Part shown: piece after piece, positions 23,691 through 33,008 of the stretch
How the letters are laid out: each line of letters starts with the position of its first letter
How positions within the stretch are numbered: position 1 is the first letter of the stretch
Source of the DNA: Mesorhizobium sp. M9A.F.Ca.ET.002.03.1.2
GTDB lineage: Bacteria > Pseudomonadota > Alphaproteobacteria > Rhizobiales > Rhizobiaceae
Reading direction: 5' to 3'
Assembly (NCBI RefSeq): GCF_003952365.1
Contig: NZ_CP034443.1
Span: 5,201,001-5,265,000, forward strand
Length of the DNA: 64,000 nt
Translations under genes and position numbers: made by a program
Notes under the pieces: model-generated
Database searches by the model: none
What the model saw: only the letters and a program-made list of their open reading frames with translations
What the model was told of the DNA's origin: nothing

Positions 23691-26429
23691 ATGACACCGG
23701 GCGCCGCACTCTCCTTTGGTTCGTTTACGCTGGTGCCGGCCGAGCGCCTGCTTATGCGGGGCGACGAAAGACTGCGGATTGGCAGCCGCGCACTGGATAT
23801 CCTCATCGTTCTGGCGTCGCGCGCCGGAGAGATCGTTTCCAAAGACGATCTCGTCTCCCAGGTCTGGCAAAACATGTTCGTCGAGGAAAACAACCTGCGC
23901 GTCCACATCACGTCGCTCCGCAAGATTCTCGGCGAAGGCCCCGAGGCGCAGCAATATATCTCGAACATTCCAAATCGCGGCTACAGCTTCGTGGCGCCGG
24001 TCACGCGCAAGGAGTCGCCGACGCGGGCCGATGGCCAGCAACCCGCGATAGCCCGACTGCCGCTACCCCGGCTGGCCAGCCGCATCATCGGGAGAGAGGC
24101 GTTTCTCGATCAGCTCGAGGGGCAGCTGCCCGAGCAAAGGCTGCTCACCCTCGTCGGTCCGGGAGGCATTGGAAAGACGACAGTAGCGCTCGCTCTTGCT
24201 CAACGCCTGCATGATGGTTATTCGGACGGCACAGCGTTCGTCGATTTCTCCGGGATTGCCAATGGAGCGCTGATCACCGAGCTGATCGCCACCGCAGCGG
24301 GCTTAGTGCTCGCCTCGACCGATCCGCTCGCTGAGCTGGTGAACAAGCTTAGTCATCGCTCGATGCTCCTCGTCCTCGACTGCTGCGAGCACCTCATCGA
24401 CGATGTCGCGGCGATCGCCGAGGAACTGATCACCAGGACGCGGCACGTGACGATCCTGGCGACCAGCAGGGAGCCGCTTCGGGTCGCGCCCGAATGGGTT
24501 CTGCGCTTGCCGCCGCTGGACTGCCCGGGACCGGACGAGAAGCTGGATGCGGCAAGGGCACTGGATTTTGCTGCGGTCCAGCTTTTCGTCGAGCGCGCTT
24601 CGGCAAGCCTTGGAGGCTATGCTCTGAGCGACGCCGACGCCCCGGTCGTGGCCGATATCTGCCGCCGCCTCGACGGCATCGTGCTCGCTATCGAACTGGC
24701 TGCGGGGCGCGTTGATACGTTCGGCATTGCCGGCGTTGCGGAATCGCTGCGGTCTAACTTCGACATCCTGACGCGTGGACGACGCACGGCTCTGCCACGC
24801 CACCAGACGCTTCGCGCGACGATGGAGTGGAGCTTTTCCCTGCTTTCCCCGGCACAGCAGGCCGCTCTCGCGCAGCTTTCGGTGTTCAATCAGGATTTTA
24901 CGTTGGCGGCGGCGCGCGCAGTGGTGTCGGGTGAAAGTGGCGGCGACGTCGAAGAGTGCATCATTGACCTTGCCGCGAAGTCGCTCGTGGTCGTTGATCG
25001 CAATGCCTATCCGGTGCGCTATCGCCTGCTTGACATGACTCGCGCCTACGCAGCCGAGAAATTTTCGGTCGCCGTGTCGCGGGAAGACGCTTCGCGCCGC
25101 CACGCAGTCCACTACCGGAGCCTGCTCGAACGCGCCGCGCCGCAGTGGCAGGCCGAGCAGGACGCCAGCTGGCCGGACGGCTTCGCCCGCGACGTCGGCA
25201 ATCTCAGGGCCGCGCTCGACTGGTGCTTCTCGCCGGGCGGCGACTCGGCGGCCGGCGTCGCGATGACGGTCGCGGCGATTCCGCTTTGGTATCACCTGTC
25301 ACGGGTCGACGAATGCCTGTTGCGGGTAAGGCAGGCGCTGGATTGCCTCGAACAGCAGACCGACGCCCATGAGCAACACCTGATGCGGTTGCACGCGGCG
25401 CTTGGCTTTCCGCACATGCGCGCGGTTTCGGGCCGTCCCGGTGGCGCGCAAGCCTGGACGCGCGTGCTTGAGATCGCCCGAAAGGTTGATGACATCGATT
25501 TCCAGCTGCGTGCCCTCTGGGCGTTGTGGGTAGATCGGACGAACGGTGGCGAACCGCGTGGCGCGCTCGAAAGGGCAGAAGAGTTCTGCGCGCTGTCTGA
25601 GCGTTCGGCCGACGTCTCGGACCGGCTGATCGGCGAGAGGATGAAGGCAAGGGCGCTGCATCTGCTTGGCGATCAGCCAGCCGCGGAAAGCCATGTGCGG
25701 CGCATGCTGGATGCTTATCGCTCACCGTCGAACGGATCGCATCTGGCGCGCTTTCAATACGATCAGCGCATCACCGCGCGGATCACGCTGGCGCGCGTGC
25801 GGTGGTTGCGCGGCAAGGGCGAAGAGGCTCTCCGCGAGATCGACGACATGGTCAAGGCCGCGCTGGCCGCCGGCCACAATCTCACACTGTGCCACGCCCT
25901 GTCAGACGCCGCCTGTCCGGTGTCGCTGATGGCAGGCGATCTCGCACGGGCCGAGCGCTACACAGACATGCTGCATCGGCGCACGAGGGACCACGCGCTC
26001 GACGTCTGGCACGCTTATGCCGAGTGTTTCGAGGGCGACATCCTGATCCGGACCGGCGATGCCGCGGCGGGCACCACCCTCGTTCGCGAAGCTCTCGGCC
26101 GGCTCGATCATGCCGGGTTCTATCTCTACCACACGGTCTTCCAGTCGATCTTCGCCTCCGGGCTGGCCGTACTTGGTCAGCAGTCGGAAGCAGTGGCGCT
26201 GCTGGACGGCGCTCTGGCGCGATGCGCATCGACCGGCGAGGCTTGGTATTGCCCGGAACTGTTGCGCCAGAAAGGCGAGATCCTGGCGGGACAGGGTTCG
26301 CGCCTCGCGGACGCCCGTCTGCTCTTCGAGCAATCAATCAAAATGGCGCGAGATCAGGGCGCGTTGGCTCTGGAAGCGCGTTCGGCCGCAAGTCTGGCGG
26401 CGCTAAGCACGTTGGCTAGCGCCGTTTAG
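23691..26429 (+). CDS. Winged-helix/STAND-type NTPase regulator with C-terminal helical repeats
   Basis: 912 residues in three parts. Residues 1-105 form an OmpR-type winged helix (LRIGSRALDILIVLASRAGEI, then EENNLRVHITSLRK and PNRGYSFVAP). Residues 130-480 form an NB-ARC-like NTPase with Walker A GPGGIGKTT (156-164), Walker B LLVLD (226-230), a sensor-like ATSREPLR and GLP-equivalent DGIVLAIELAAGR. The remainder is helical, TPR-like. Proteins of this design are signal-controlled transcription activators in which nucleotide binding gates DNA binding. The seven genes that follow in the same direction are the obvious candidate targets (inference). The start is the first ATG of the conserved frame, with a weak ribosome site. 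Confidence 0.83.
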   Translation: MTPGAALSFGSFTLVPAERLLMRGDERLRIGSRALDILIVLASRAGEIVSKDDLVSQVWQNMFVEENNLRVHITSLRKILGEGPEAQQYISNIPNRGYSFVAPVTRKESPTRADGQQPAIARLPLPRLASRIIGREAFLDQLEGQLPEQRLLTLVGPGGIGKTTVALALAQRLHDGYSDGTAFVDFSGIANGALITELIATAAGLVLASTDPLAELVNKLSHRSMLLVLDCCEHLIDDVAAIAEELITRTRHVTILATSREPLRVAPEWVLRLPPLDCPGPDEKLDAARALDFAAVQLFVERASASLGGYALSDADAPVVADICRRLDGIVLAIELAAGRVDTFGIAGVAESLRSNFDILTRGRRTALPRHQTLRATMEWSFSLLSPAQQAALAQLSVFNQDFTLAAARAVVSGESGGDVEECIIDLAAKSLVVVDRNAYPVRYRLLDMTRAYAAEKFSVAVSREDASRRHAVHYRSLLERAAPQWQAEQDASWPDGFARDVGNLRAALDWCFSPGGDSAAGVAMTVAAIPLWYHLSRVDECLLRVRQALDCLEQQTDAHEQHLMRLHAALGFPHMRAVSGRPGGAQAWTRVLEIARKVDDIDFQLRALWALWVDRTNGGEPRGALERAEEFCALSERSADVSDRLIGERMKARALHLLGDQPAAESHVRRMLDAYRSPSNGSHLARFQYDQRITARITLARVRWLRGKGEEALREIDDMVKAALAAGHNLTLCHALSDAACPVSLMAGDLARAERYTDMLHRRTRDHALDVWHAYAECFEGDILIRTGDAAAGTTLVREALGRLDHAGFYLYHTVFQSIFASGLAVLGQQSEAVALLDGALARCASTGEAWYCPELLRQKGEILAGQGSRLADARLLFEQSIKMARDQGALALEARSAASLAALSTLASAV

Positions 26430-26504
26430 CAACGATTAACTGGTTCACACCGCTCCACTGCGCGACTGTCTCGTCATCGAACAAAGTGCGCAGAGGGAAG
26501 AGCG

Positions 26505-27473
26505 ATGACCTCCAAGTGTAGCACATCCTTGCGTCGGGCGGTCGTGGCCAGTCTGGCCGGCACTGCACTGATCGCCTCGGGGGCGGCCGATCCGGCAGCC
26601 GCGGCGGAGCAGAGCCAGGCTGCCTCGTGTAGCGCTGCCTGCGTGGAGACGCGGACGCTGGACGTCGGCGGCGTCGCCTACGCTTACCGGACGCTCGGGA
26701 CGCCGTCCGGAACGCCGCTGGTTCTCCTCAACCGCTTTCGCGGGACTATGGACGAGTGGGACCCGGCATTCCTCGATCATGTCGCGGCAAGCCGATGCGT
26801 CGTCATATTCGACAATGCCGGCGTGGCCCGCTCCGGCGGGGAGGCCCCTCTCCGCATGACCCATTGGGCAAAGAATGCGGGAGCCTTCATCGATGGAATT
26901 GGCTTCAAGCAGGTCGATCTGCTGGGTTTCTCCTTCGGCGGTTTGGTCGCGCAGGAACTGACGCTCCAGCGTCCTGATCTCGTCCGCAGGCTCGTCATCG
27001 CCGGTAGCGGCGCGGGCTATGTCGAGGGCGCAAACCTCAATCCCAAGGCGATCGAGGTCGCCACCAAACCGGCCAACACGGACGAGGATTTCCTTTACCT
27101 GTTCTTCAAGGACACGCAGACCAGCCAAGCGGCCGGACGCGCCCATCTCGCCCGACTGCGGGAACGCAAGGATGCGTTTGCGAAACTGGTAAGCGAGAAG
27201 ACCTGGAAGGCGATGCTCTCCGCCGGAAGCGACGTCGGGAGGCCGGAAACGTCGCTTCTCAACCGTGTCGGGGCGATCCGCCAGCCGGTGCTGGTAGCGA
27301 ACGGCATCGAGGACATCATGATTCCGACCTTCCAGTCCTACGCCCTGGCGCAGGCGATCCCGAATGCGCGACTGGTCATCTATCCAGACTCCGGTCACGG
27401 TTTCCTTTTCCAGTACCCGCGCGAGTTCGGCGACGAGGTCACTCGTTTCCTTGGCGAGGAGTCACAGCCGTGA
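26505..27473 (+). CDS. Exported alpha/beta hydrolase
   Basis: 322 residues with a Sec-type signal peptide (hydrophobic core [16 protein letters not shown], cleavage near AAAAE). The catalytic triad is visible: nucleophile Ser143 in GFSFGG, acid in NGIEDIMIP and histidine in DSGHGFLF. An [11 protein letters not shown] turn follows strand 4. Four cysteines lie near the N-terminus (CSAAC after cleavage), possibly a disulfide. It begins 75 bp after the STAND regulator and overlaps the next gene by 4 bp. Substrate unknown. Resembles haloperoxidase/esterase-like hydrolases. Confidence 0.82.
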   Translation: MTSKCSTSLRRAVVASLAGTALIASGAADPAAAAEQSQAASCSAACVETRTLDVGGVAYAYRTLGTPSGTPLVLLNRFRGTMDEWDPAFLDHVAASRCVVIFDNAGVARSGGEAPLRMTHWAKNAGAFIDGIGFKQVDLLGFSFGGLVAQELTLQRPDLVRRLVIAGSGAGYVEGANLNPKAIEVATKPANTDEDFLYLFFKDTQTSQAAGRAHLARLRERKDAFAKLVSEKTWKAMLSAGSDVGRPETSLLNRVGAIRQPVLVANGIEDIMIPTFQSYALAQAIPNARLVIYPDSGHGFLFQYPREFGDEVTRFLGEESQP

Positions 27474-28450
27474 GCGCTACCCTGCATCCATTCCAACTCA
27501 CCCGCCGCGAGATGCTCGTAGCAGGCATTACCGCCGGAGCGGTGCCACTTCTGCCGACATACGTCGCGCAGGCGATTTCCGCCGAATCCAACAGTCGAGC
27601 CAGCGAAGGAGGACAGACCATGGGCTTCATCACCACGAAGGACGGCACCGAGATTTTTTACAAGAACTGGGGTTCGAAGAACGCGCAGCCGATCGTCTTT
27701 CACCACGGCTGGCCGCTCAGCGCCGACGACTGGGACAACCAGATGCTGTTCTTTCTGCACAACGGCTACCGGGTCATCGCGCATGACCGCCGCGGCCACG
27801 GCCGATCGACACAGACCGATATCGGCAACGAGATGGACACCTACGCGGCCGACGTCGCCGAGCTCGCCGAGGCGCTCGACCTGAAGAACGCCGTCCATAT
27901 CGGCCATTCGACGGGCGGCGGTGAGGTCGCTCATTATGTCGCCCGCGCCAGACCGGGCCGCGTTGCGAAGGCGGTGCTGATCGGCGCCGTGCCGCCGATC
28001 ATGGTGAAGTCGGACAAGAACCCGGGCGGCCTGCCGATCGAGGTGTTCGACGGGTTTCGGGCCGCGCTCGTCGCTAACCGCGCGCAATTCTACTACGACG
28101 TGCCGTCCGGGCCCTTCTACGGCTTCAACCGCGAAGGCACTAAAGTATCGCAAGGCGTCATCGACAACTGGTGGCGGCAGGGCATGATGGGCGGCGCCAA
28201 GGCGCATTACGACTGCATCAAGGCCTTTTCCGAGACCGACTTCACCGAGGATCTGAAGAAGATCGACATCCCGGTGCTGGTCATGCACGGCGACGACGAT
28301 CAGATCGTCCCTTACGCCGACTCCGCTCCGCTGTCCGCCAAGCTTCTCAGGAAGGGGACGCTGAAGACCTATGCAGGGCTTCCGCACGGCCTGTGCACGA
28401 CGCACCCCGACGTCGTCAACGCGGATCTGCTCGCCTTCATCAAGAGCTGA
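27470..28450 (+). CDS. Non-haem chloroperoxidase-like alpha/beta hydrolase with optional export leader
   Basis: 326 residues from GTG 27470, overlapping the previous stop. Ser147 in GHSTGG is the nucleophile, with [13 protein letters not shown] (oxyanion strand), [18 protein letters not shown] and LPHGLCTTH completing the haloperoxidase pattern. The first 50 residues hold a Tat-like leader ([19 protein letters not shown]). A second start, ATG 27620, has a full AAGGAGG site 7 nt upstream and would give the compact cytoplasmic enzyme of usual length (276 residues). Cofactor-free haloperoxidases are perhydrolases/esterases. The true substrate is unknown. Confidence 0.82.
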   Translation: MSATLHPFQLTRREMLVAGITAGAVPLLPTYVAQAISAESNSRASEGGQTMGFITTKDGTEIFYKNWGSKNAQPIVFHHGWPLSADDWDNQMLFFLHNGYRVIAHDRRGHGRSTQTDIGNEMDTYAADVAELAEALDLKNAVHIGHSTGGGEVAHYVARARPGRVAKAVLIGAVPPIMVKSDKNPGGLPIEVFDGFRAALVANRAQFYYDVPSGPFYGFNREGTKVSQGVIDNWWRQGMMGGAKAHYDCIKAFSETDFTEDLKKIDIPVLVMHGDDDQIVPYADSAPLSAKLLRKGTLKTYAGLPHGLCTTHPDVVNADLLAFIKS

Positions 28451-28475
28451 CTGCAAGCGAAAGAGGAGACTTGCC

Positions 28476-29348
28476 ATGACTTCGACAACGACCGCGATGG
28501 CGGAGGAATATCTGGAGCGCGCGGACGGCCCAAGGATCTTCGTCCGCTGCTGGCGTCCCGCGTCTCGCCCGAGCGCGGTCGTGGCGATCTGTCACGGCGT
28601 GAACTCGCACAGCGGTCAGTACTTCTGGGCCGCCGAGCAGATGGCCGCCGCCGGCCACGCCGTCTACGCCCTCGACCTGCGCGGTCGGGGGAAGTCCGAC
28701 GGCGATCGGTTCTTCATCGAGAGCGTCGACGAATATGTCGACGATCTCTCGATGCTGATCCAGTTTGCCAAGCAGCGGGAACCGGGCTTGCCTGTCTTCC
28801 TGCTGGGCCACAGTGCAGGCGGCGTCGTCTCCGCCACTTATGCGCTGGACTATCAGGCCGAGCTTGCCGGGTTCATATGTGAGAGCTTTGCGTTCCAGGT
28901 CTACGCTCCCGATTTCGCTCTCGCGGTCGTCAAGGGTCTCAGCCACATCGCGCCGCATCTCCATGTGCTGCGGCTGAATAACGAGGACTTTTCGCGCGAT
29001 CCGGCGGTCGTGGCTTCGATGAACAGCGATCCGTTGATCGACAACGAGGTACAGCCGACGAGCACGGTCGCCGCGCTGGTTCGCGCCGACGAGCGGCTGA
29101 AGCACGACTTTCCGCTGATCACGCTGCCGGTCCTGATCCTGCACGGCACGGCCGACAAGGCGACGAAGCCGACCGGCAGCCAGTTGTTCTTCGACACCGC
29201 CGGCTCCGCCGACAAGACACTGAATCTCTATCCGGGCCACTTCCACGACCTGCTGAACGATCTCGGCCGCGAGGAGGTGATCGCCGACGTGCTGGGATGG
29301 ATCGGCGCGCGTTTGCCGGTCCGGGTGGCATTGGCCGGTGTCGAGTGA
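28476..29348 (+). CDS. Alpha/beta hydrolase, monoacylglycerol lipase-like
   Basis: 290 residues of the lysophospholipase/monoglyceride-lipase (Hydrolase_4) type: CHGVNSHSGQYFW, DLRGRGKSDG, nucleophile Ser113 in LGHSAGG, acid in HGTADKATKP and histidine in YPGHFHDLLND. No signal peptide. AGAGGAG lies before ATG 28476, 25 bp after the previous gene. Probably hydrolyses an ester or lipid. It is the third alpha/beta hydrolase in a row, so the substrates may be successive intermediates or variants of one compound class. Confidence 0.83.
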   Translation: MTSTTTAMAEEYLERADGPRIFVRCWRPASRPSAVVAICHGVNSHSGQYFWAAEQMAAAGHAVYALDLRGRGKSDGDRFFIESVDEYVDDLSMLIQFAKQREPGLPVFLLGHSAGGVVSATYALDYQAELAGFICESFAFQVYAPDFALAVVKGLSHIAPHLHVLRLNNEDFSRDPAVVASMNSDPLIDNEVQPTSTVAALVRADERLKHDFPLITLPVLILHGTADKATKPTGSQLFFDTAGSADKTLNLYPGHFHDLLNDLGREEVIADVLGWIGARLPVRVALAGVE

Positions 29349-29365
29349 TTGTCAGGAGGCCGAGT

Positions 29366-29926
29366 TTGGCACAAAAAATGACGTCCACGGGCGCGCCGCT
29401 TCGCATAGCCGTTATGCTCAGTTCGTCCTCGGAAGCCGGCAACATCGGGCTCGAGCAGTTCCTGGGGGTCTACTACGCGCTTCAGGATGCGGGCGCCGAG
29501 GTGCTTGTCGCATCGATGTGCGGCGGCCACCCCTGGCCGACACCTTTCACGCGACGGGAAGCGGAAGCCGACGCCGACGCGCTGGCAAGGCGGTTCCAGG
29601 CCGACCGCGGCGCCCGTGACGATCTCGCCAATACGCTCAAGTTTGGCGAGCTGTTTGAAGAGGATTTTCACGGCGGCTTCTGCGTCGGCGAGCCGGGCGC
29701 ACTCTGGCGCGATCCCGATCGCAACTCGGCCGGGGCGCTGGTCGCCCAGTTCCTGCGGGCGGGCAAGCCCGTCGCCGTTCTGCCGAGCCTGCTAGACATC
29801 CTTCCCAATGGCGCGGGAGACGGCCTGCTTATCCTCGGCGACGGCACCTGGCCGCCATCTGCCGGGGTCGCTGCGCTGCTTGCCGCAGCCGCCAGGCAAC
29901 TCGAGATAGGGGAGATTGAACCATGA
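29366..29926 (+). CDS. DJ-1/PfpI-like (type 1 glutamine amidotransferase fold) protein
   Basis: 186 residues from TTG 29366, which has AGGAGG 6 nt upstream. ATG 29378 is the alternative. The opening strand RIAVMLSSSSEAGNIGLEQF and the GAEVLVASMCGG strand match the DJ-1/PfpI fold, as does KPVAVLPSLLDILPNG. The usual cysteine at the nucleophile elbow is not where expected, so catalytic activity (protease, deglycase or hydratase) is doubtful. It overlaps the next gene by 4 bp, indicating translational coupling in the hydrolase operon. Confidence 0.62.
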   Translation: MAQKMTSTGAPLRIAVMLSSSSEAGNIGLEQFLGVYYALQDAGAEVLVASMCGGHPWPTPFTRREAEADADALARRFQADRGARDDLANTLKFGELFEEDFHGGFCVGEPGALWRDPDRNSAGALVAQFLRAGKPVAVLPSLLDILPNGAGDGLLILGDGTWPPSAGVAALLAAAARQLEIGEIEP

Positions 29927-30843
29927 AACTTGATCGGCGCACCTTTCTTGCCAGCGCCGCCGCGTTTGTCGGCGGCTCGCTTTCGCCGCGACGCGCAACC
30001 GCCGCGGCCCTCCACCGATTCCGTCACGGCTCCTTCGATATCACCGTCTTGAGTGACGGGCATTTCAAACTGCCAGCGGATATCGTTGCGCCGGATGCGA
30101 TGCCGGCCGAATGGGTGGACATTGAGAAGAGGCTGGGCGGCAGCGGCGGCGCAATCGACGCGAGATGCAACGTCCCCCTGATCGAAACCGGGAGTGAGCT
30201 GATCCTTGTCGATCTCGGCGGAGGCGGCAAGTTCCAGCCGACGGAAGGACAGCTCGAAGGCGCAGTGTTGTCCTCCGGGCACGATCCGTTGGCGGTCACG
30301 AAAGTGCTGCTGACGCACGCGCACCCCGACCATCTCTGGGGCATGCTGGGAGCTGACGGCAAGCCGCGTTTCCCGAACGCAGCGTACTATATCGGCGCCC
30401 CCGAGTGGGATTTCTGGATGGCTCCCGACTATGCGACGGCGATGCCCAAAGCGCTGCATGCTTTCGCGGACGGCTCGCAGCGGGACCTCGGTGCGATCCG
30501 CGAGCGCGTCGTGACCATCAAGGATGGCGATGAGGTCGCACCGGGAGTTCATGCGATCGCCACGCCGGGACATACGCCGGGACATTTCTCCTATGCCGTT
30601 AGCGGACCGGAAACGCTGGTCGTGACCGGCGACGTGGTCACGAACGAGATCGTCTCGTTCGAGCATCCGACCTGGCGCTTCGGCAACGACACCGACAAGC
30701 AGGCCGCGATCGCCACCCGCAAGCGCTTCGTCGACCAGTCGGCAGCCGATCGCTTCCGGCTGCTCGGCTACCATTTCGCCTATCCCGGCCTGGGCCGGGT
30801 CGAGCGGGCGGGGAACGCGTTTCGTTTCGTCGCGGACACTTAA
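29923..30843 (+). CDS. Exported metallo-beta-lactamase-fold hydrolase
   Basis: 306 residues. The N-terminus is a twin-arginine leader (DRRTFLASAAAFVGG), so export folded via Tat to the periplasm is expected. The metal site is complete: THAHPDH (His132, His134, Asp136, His137), TPGHTPGH with the third ligand, and GDVV for the bridging aspartate, with GYHFAYPGLG supplying the last histidine. This subgroup includes quorum-quenching lactonases and arylsulfatase-like enzymes. The substrate is not assignable. It starts inside the end of the DJ-1-like gene. Confidence 0.86.
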   Translation: MKLDRRTFLASAAAFVGGSLSPRRATAAALHRFRHGSFDITVLSDGHFKLPADIVAPDAMPAEWVDIEKRLGGSGGAIDARCNVPLIETGSELILVDLGGGGKFQPTEGQLEGAVLSSGHDPLAVTKVLLTHAHPDHLWGMLGADGKPRFPNAAYYIGAPEWDFWMAPDYATAMPKALHAFADGSQRDLGAIRERVVTIKDGDEVAPGVHAIATPGHTPGHFSYAVSGPETLVVTGDVVTNEIVSFEHPTWRFGNDTDKQAAIATRKRFVDQSAADRFRLLGYHFAYPGLGRVERAGNAFRFVADT

Positions 30844-30934
30844 GCCCACGGCCGCGAGCCCCATGACAGACGAAAGCGGACACAGAAACGGCCGCTGACG
30901 GAACACCAACCTCCAAACAAAGAAAGGTCGCATC

Positions 30935-31705
30935 ATGATGACATCCATCCAGAAGGCCCTAAGATCCCTGTGTCTGGTCGCAGCAATCCTGTCCGGATCG
31001 GGATCGGTACTTGCCCACGCACAGGCGCTCGAACCCAGGGAACCCAAGGCGAGTGTTCTGCCCACCGGCGGCGGTAAAGCACTCTTCGACATTTCCGACG
31101 TGGCGATCCTGCTGCTCGACCATCAGTCCGGACTATTCCAGACGGTGCAGGACATCGAAATTGCAGATCTGCGACGCAATGTGGAAATGCTTGCCCGGCT
31201 GGCCAAGCTGCTCGACATCCCGGTGATCACCACCGCATCCGAACCGGCAGGCCCCAACGGTCCCCTGATGCCCGCGATCCACGAACTTGCACCGCACGCG
31301 GTCTATGTCCCACGGAAGGGCGAGGTCAACGCCTGGGACAACGAGGACTTCGTGGCGGCGGTAAAGGCTACGAGGCGCAAGACCCTAATCATGGCCGGTG
31401 TCTGGACCAGTGTTTGCGTGATGTTCCCCGCGCTGGATGCCAAGGCTGCAGGCTATGACGTATACGCTGTCATCGACGCCTCTGGCGATCCGAGCGACAT
31501 GGTCTCGCGGACGACGGTCGCAAGGTTTGCGCAGGCAGGCGTTGTTCCCACCACAACCAACGCCGTTCTGTCGGAGGCGCACCGGACCTGGGACAGACCG
31601 GAGGCGGCCGAACTCGCAAAGCTCTATGCACTGGTTGCACCGAACTATGCAGCGGTCATCGAAAGCTACGCCAAGGTGAAGGAAGTTGCTGCTGCGGCCG
31701 AGTGA
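30935..31705 (+). CDS. Exported cysteine hydrolase, isochorismatase-like family
   Basis: 256 residues with a Sec signal peptide (SLCLVAAILSGSGSVLAHA, cleavage near residue 29), unusual for this normally cytoplasmic family. Catalytic Asp62 (LLLDHQSG), a basic residue in VPRKGEVNAW and nucleophile Cys161 (VWTSVCV) are present, and the region DNEDFVAAVKA matches YcaC. AAAGAAAGG lies before the ATG. It is the last gene of the hydrolase run and a paralogue of the cytoplasmic enzyme at 17212. Substrate unknown, likely an amide released in the periplasm. Confidence 0.82.
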   Translation: MMTSIQKALRSLCLVAAILSGSGSVLAHAQALEPREPKASVLPTGGGKALFDISDVAILLLDHQSGLFQTVQDIEIADLRRNVEMLARLAKLLDIPVITTASEPAGPNGPLMPAIHELAPHAVYVPRKGEVNAWDNEDFVAAVKATRRKTLIMAGVWTSVCVMFPALDAKAAGYDVYAVIDASGDPSDMVSRTTVARFAQAGVVPTTTNAVLSEAHRTWDRPEAAELAKLYALVAPNYAAVIESYAKVKEVAAAAE

Positions 31706-31976
31706 GTAACGGGCTGAATACAAGGACGAATCCGGTCGCGTCGCTCGACGCGGCCGGTTCTGCGAACTGGGTCTCGCACGATCGCTTCTGGCGTGTTCAA
31801 GATCTCAAGCCTACTCGCCGCCATCGTCTGCTTCCAGGAAGCACCAAAACTGATCTCAACGGCCGAGATGAGGCGCAGAGCCGCCGTTCAGAATCTGAAG
31901 TGTGGGCGTCGCTTTCAGCGACACGGACGGCGGGCATGATCCCTTCCGAACCGACGTCAGCGCAGCAAAATCGGGC

Positions 31977-33002
31977 TCATGCGCCAGGCAATCGGAACCG
32001 GTATTCCGTGACATGATGATAGATCTGGCCAGGCCACAGCGTGGCCTGCGGGAAATACGGCCGGTTCGGCGCGTCCGGCCAGACCTGCGGCTCCAGGCAG
32101 AAGCCGGAAAAAGCCTTGTAACGGCGTCCCTCGAGGCCCGGCGAAGGCGGCGCCAGATACTGGCCGGTATAGAGTTGGACGCCCGGCTCCGTGGTCCAGA
32201 GCTCCATCTCGACGCCGGAATTGGCCCCTTGCGCCCAGGATGCCTGCCTGAGCGGCCCGCGCCCCGAGGCAAGGCAGAAATTCTCGTCGTAGGGGAACTG
32301 CTCGCCCTCGTTCTCCATGCGCAACGGCCGCGCCTGGCGGAAATCGAAGGGCGTGCCGTCGACCGGCTTGACGACGCCGGTCGGGATCAGGTCGCCATCG
32401 ACTGGAAGGTAGGCGCCGGCGTTCAGCATCAGCCGGTGATCGAGGATATCGCCGGCGCCGCCGTCATCCAGGTTGAAATAGGAATGCTGGGTGAGGTTGC
32501 ACAGCGTCGGTTCCTCGCAGGTCGCGGTCAGCTCGACGCTGAGCGTGCCGGGGATTTTCAGCCGGTAGGTGCAGGTCACGTCGAGCGCGCCTGGAAAACC
32601 CATCGTGCCGTCGGGATCATGCAAGGTCAGCGTGACAAAGTCCTTGCCATGCAGCGAAACCTCCCACGGCCGGTGAAAAAAGCCTTGCGAGCCGCCATGC
32701 AGCGTGTGCTTTTCGAGGAAGTTGCGCTCGGTCTGGTGGCGCTGGCCGGCGATGGTGAAGCGGCCATCGCGAATGCGGTTGGCATAGCGTCCGATGACGG
32801 CGCCGAAGAAGGCCGTGTCCGTTTCATAGGCTTCGAAACTGTCATAGCCGAGCACCAGCGGCGCATCGTGCCCGGCCAGGCGCAGATCCTGGATGATGGC
32901 GCCCAGCCCGATGATGTTGGCGGTGAGGCCGCCGCCACGGATAGCGAAGCGGCGGACAGCTTCGCCCGCTTGCGTCGTGCCGAAGACCTCCCCGTCCTTC
33001 AT
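31977..33002 (-). CDS. galM: Aldose 1-epimerase (galactose mutarotase)
   Basis: 341 residues with the complete mutarotase pattern: NRIRDGRF, HTLHGGSQGFFHRPWEV (active-site His), TQHSYFNL with the second catalytic histidine, and VQLYTGQYL then GFCLEPQVWPDAPN with the catalytic glutamate. It interconverts alpha and beta anomers of sugars in the cytoplasm. It ends the accessory block on the right, and its 3' part plus flank is duplicated at 16150-16714. The dehydrogenase gene begins upstream on the same strand, 6 bp away, so the two are probably co-transcribed. Confidence 0.92.
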   Translation of the reverse strand: MKDGEVFGTTQAGEAVRRFAIRGGGLTANIIGLGAIIQDLRLAGHDAPLVLGYDSFEAYETDTAFFGAVIGRYANRIRDGRFTIAGQRHQTERNFLEKHTLHGGSQGFFHRPWEVSLHGKDFVTLTLHDPDGTMGFPGALDVTCTYRLKIPGTLSVELTATCEEPTLCNLTQHSYFNLDDGGAGDILDHRLMLNAGAYLPVDGDLIPTGVVKPVDGTPFDFRQARPLRMENEGEQFPYDENFCLASGRGPLRQASWAQGANSGVEMELWTTEPGVQLYTGQYLAPPSPGLEGRRYKAFSGFCLEPQVWPDAPNRPYFPQATLWPGQIYHHVTEYRFRLPGA

Positions 33003-33008
33003 CGCTAA

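Noticed and set aside
31891..31905. 15-bp match (GAATCTGAAGTGTGG) to the right part of the IS481-type element
   Set aside because: A single 15-mer match is expected by chance in a window of this size, and no inverted end accompanies it.
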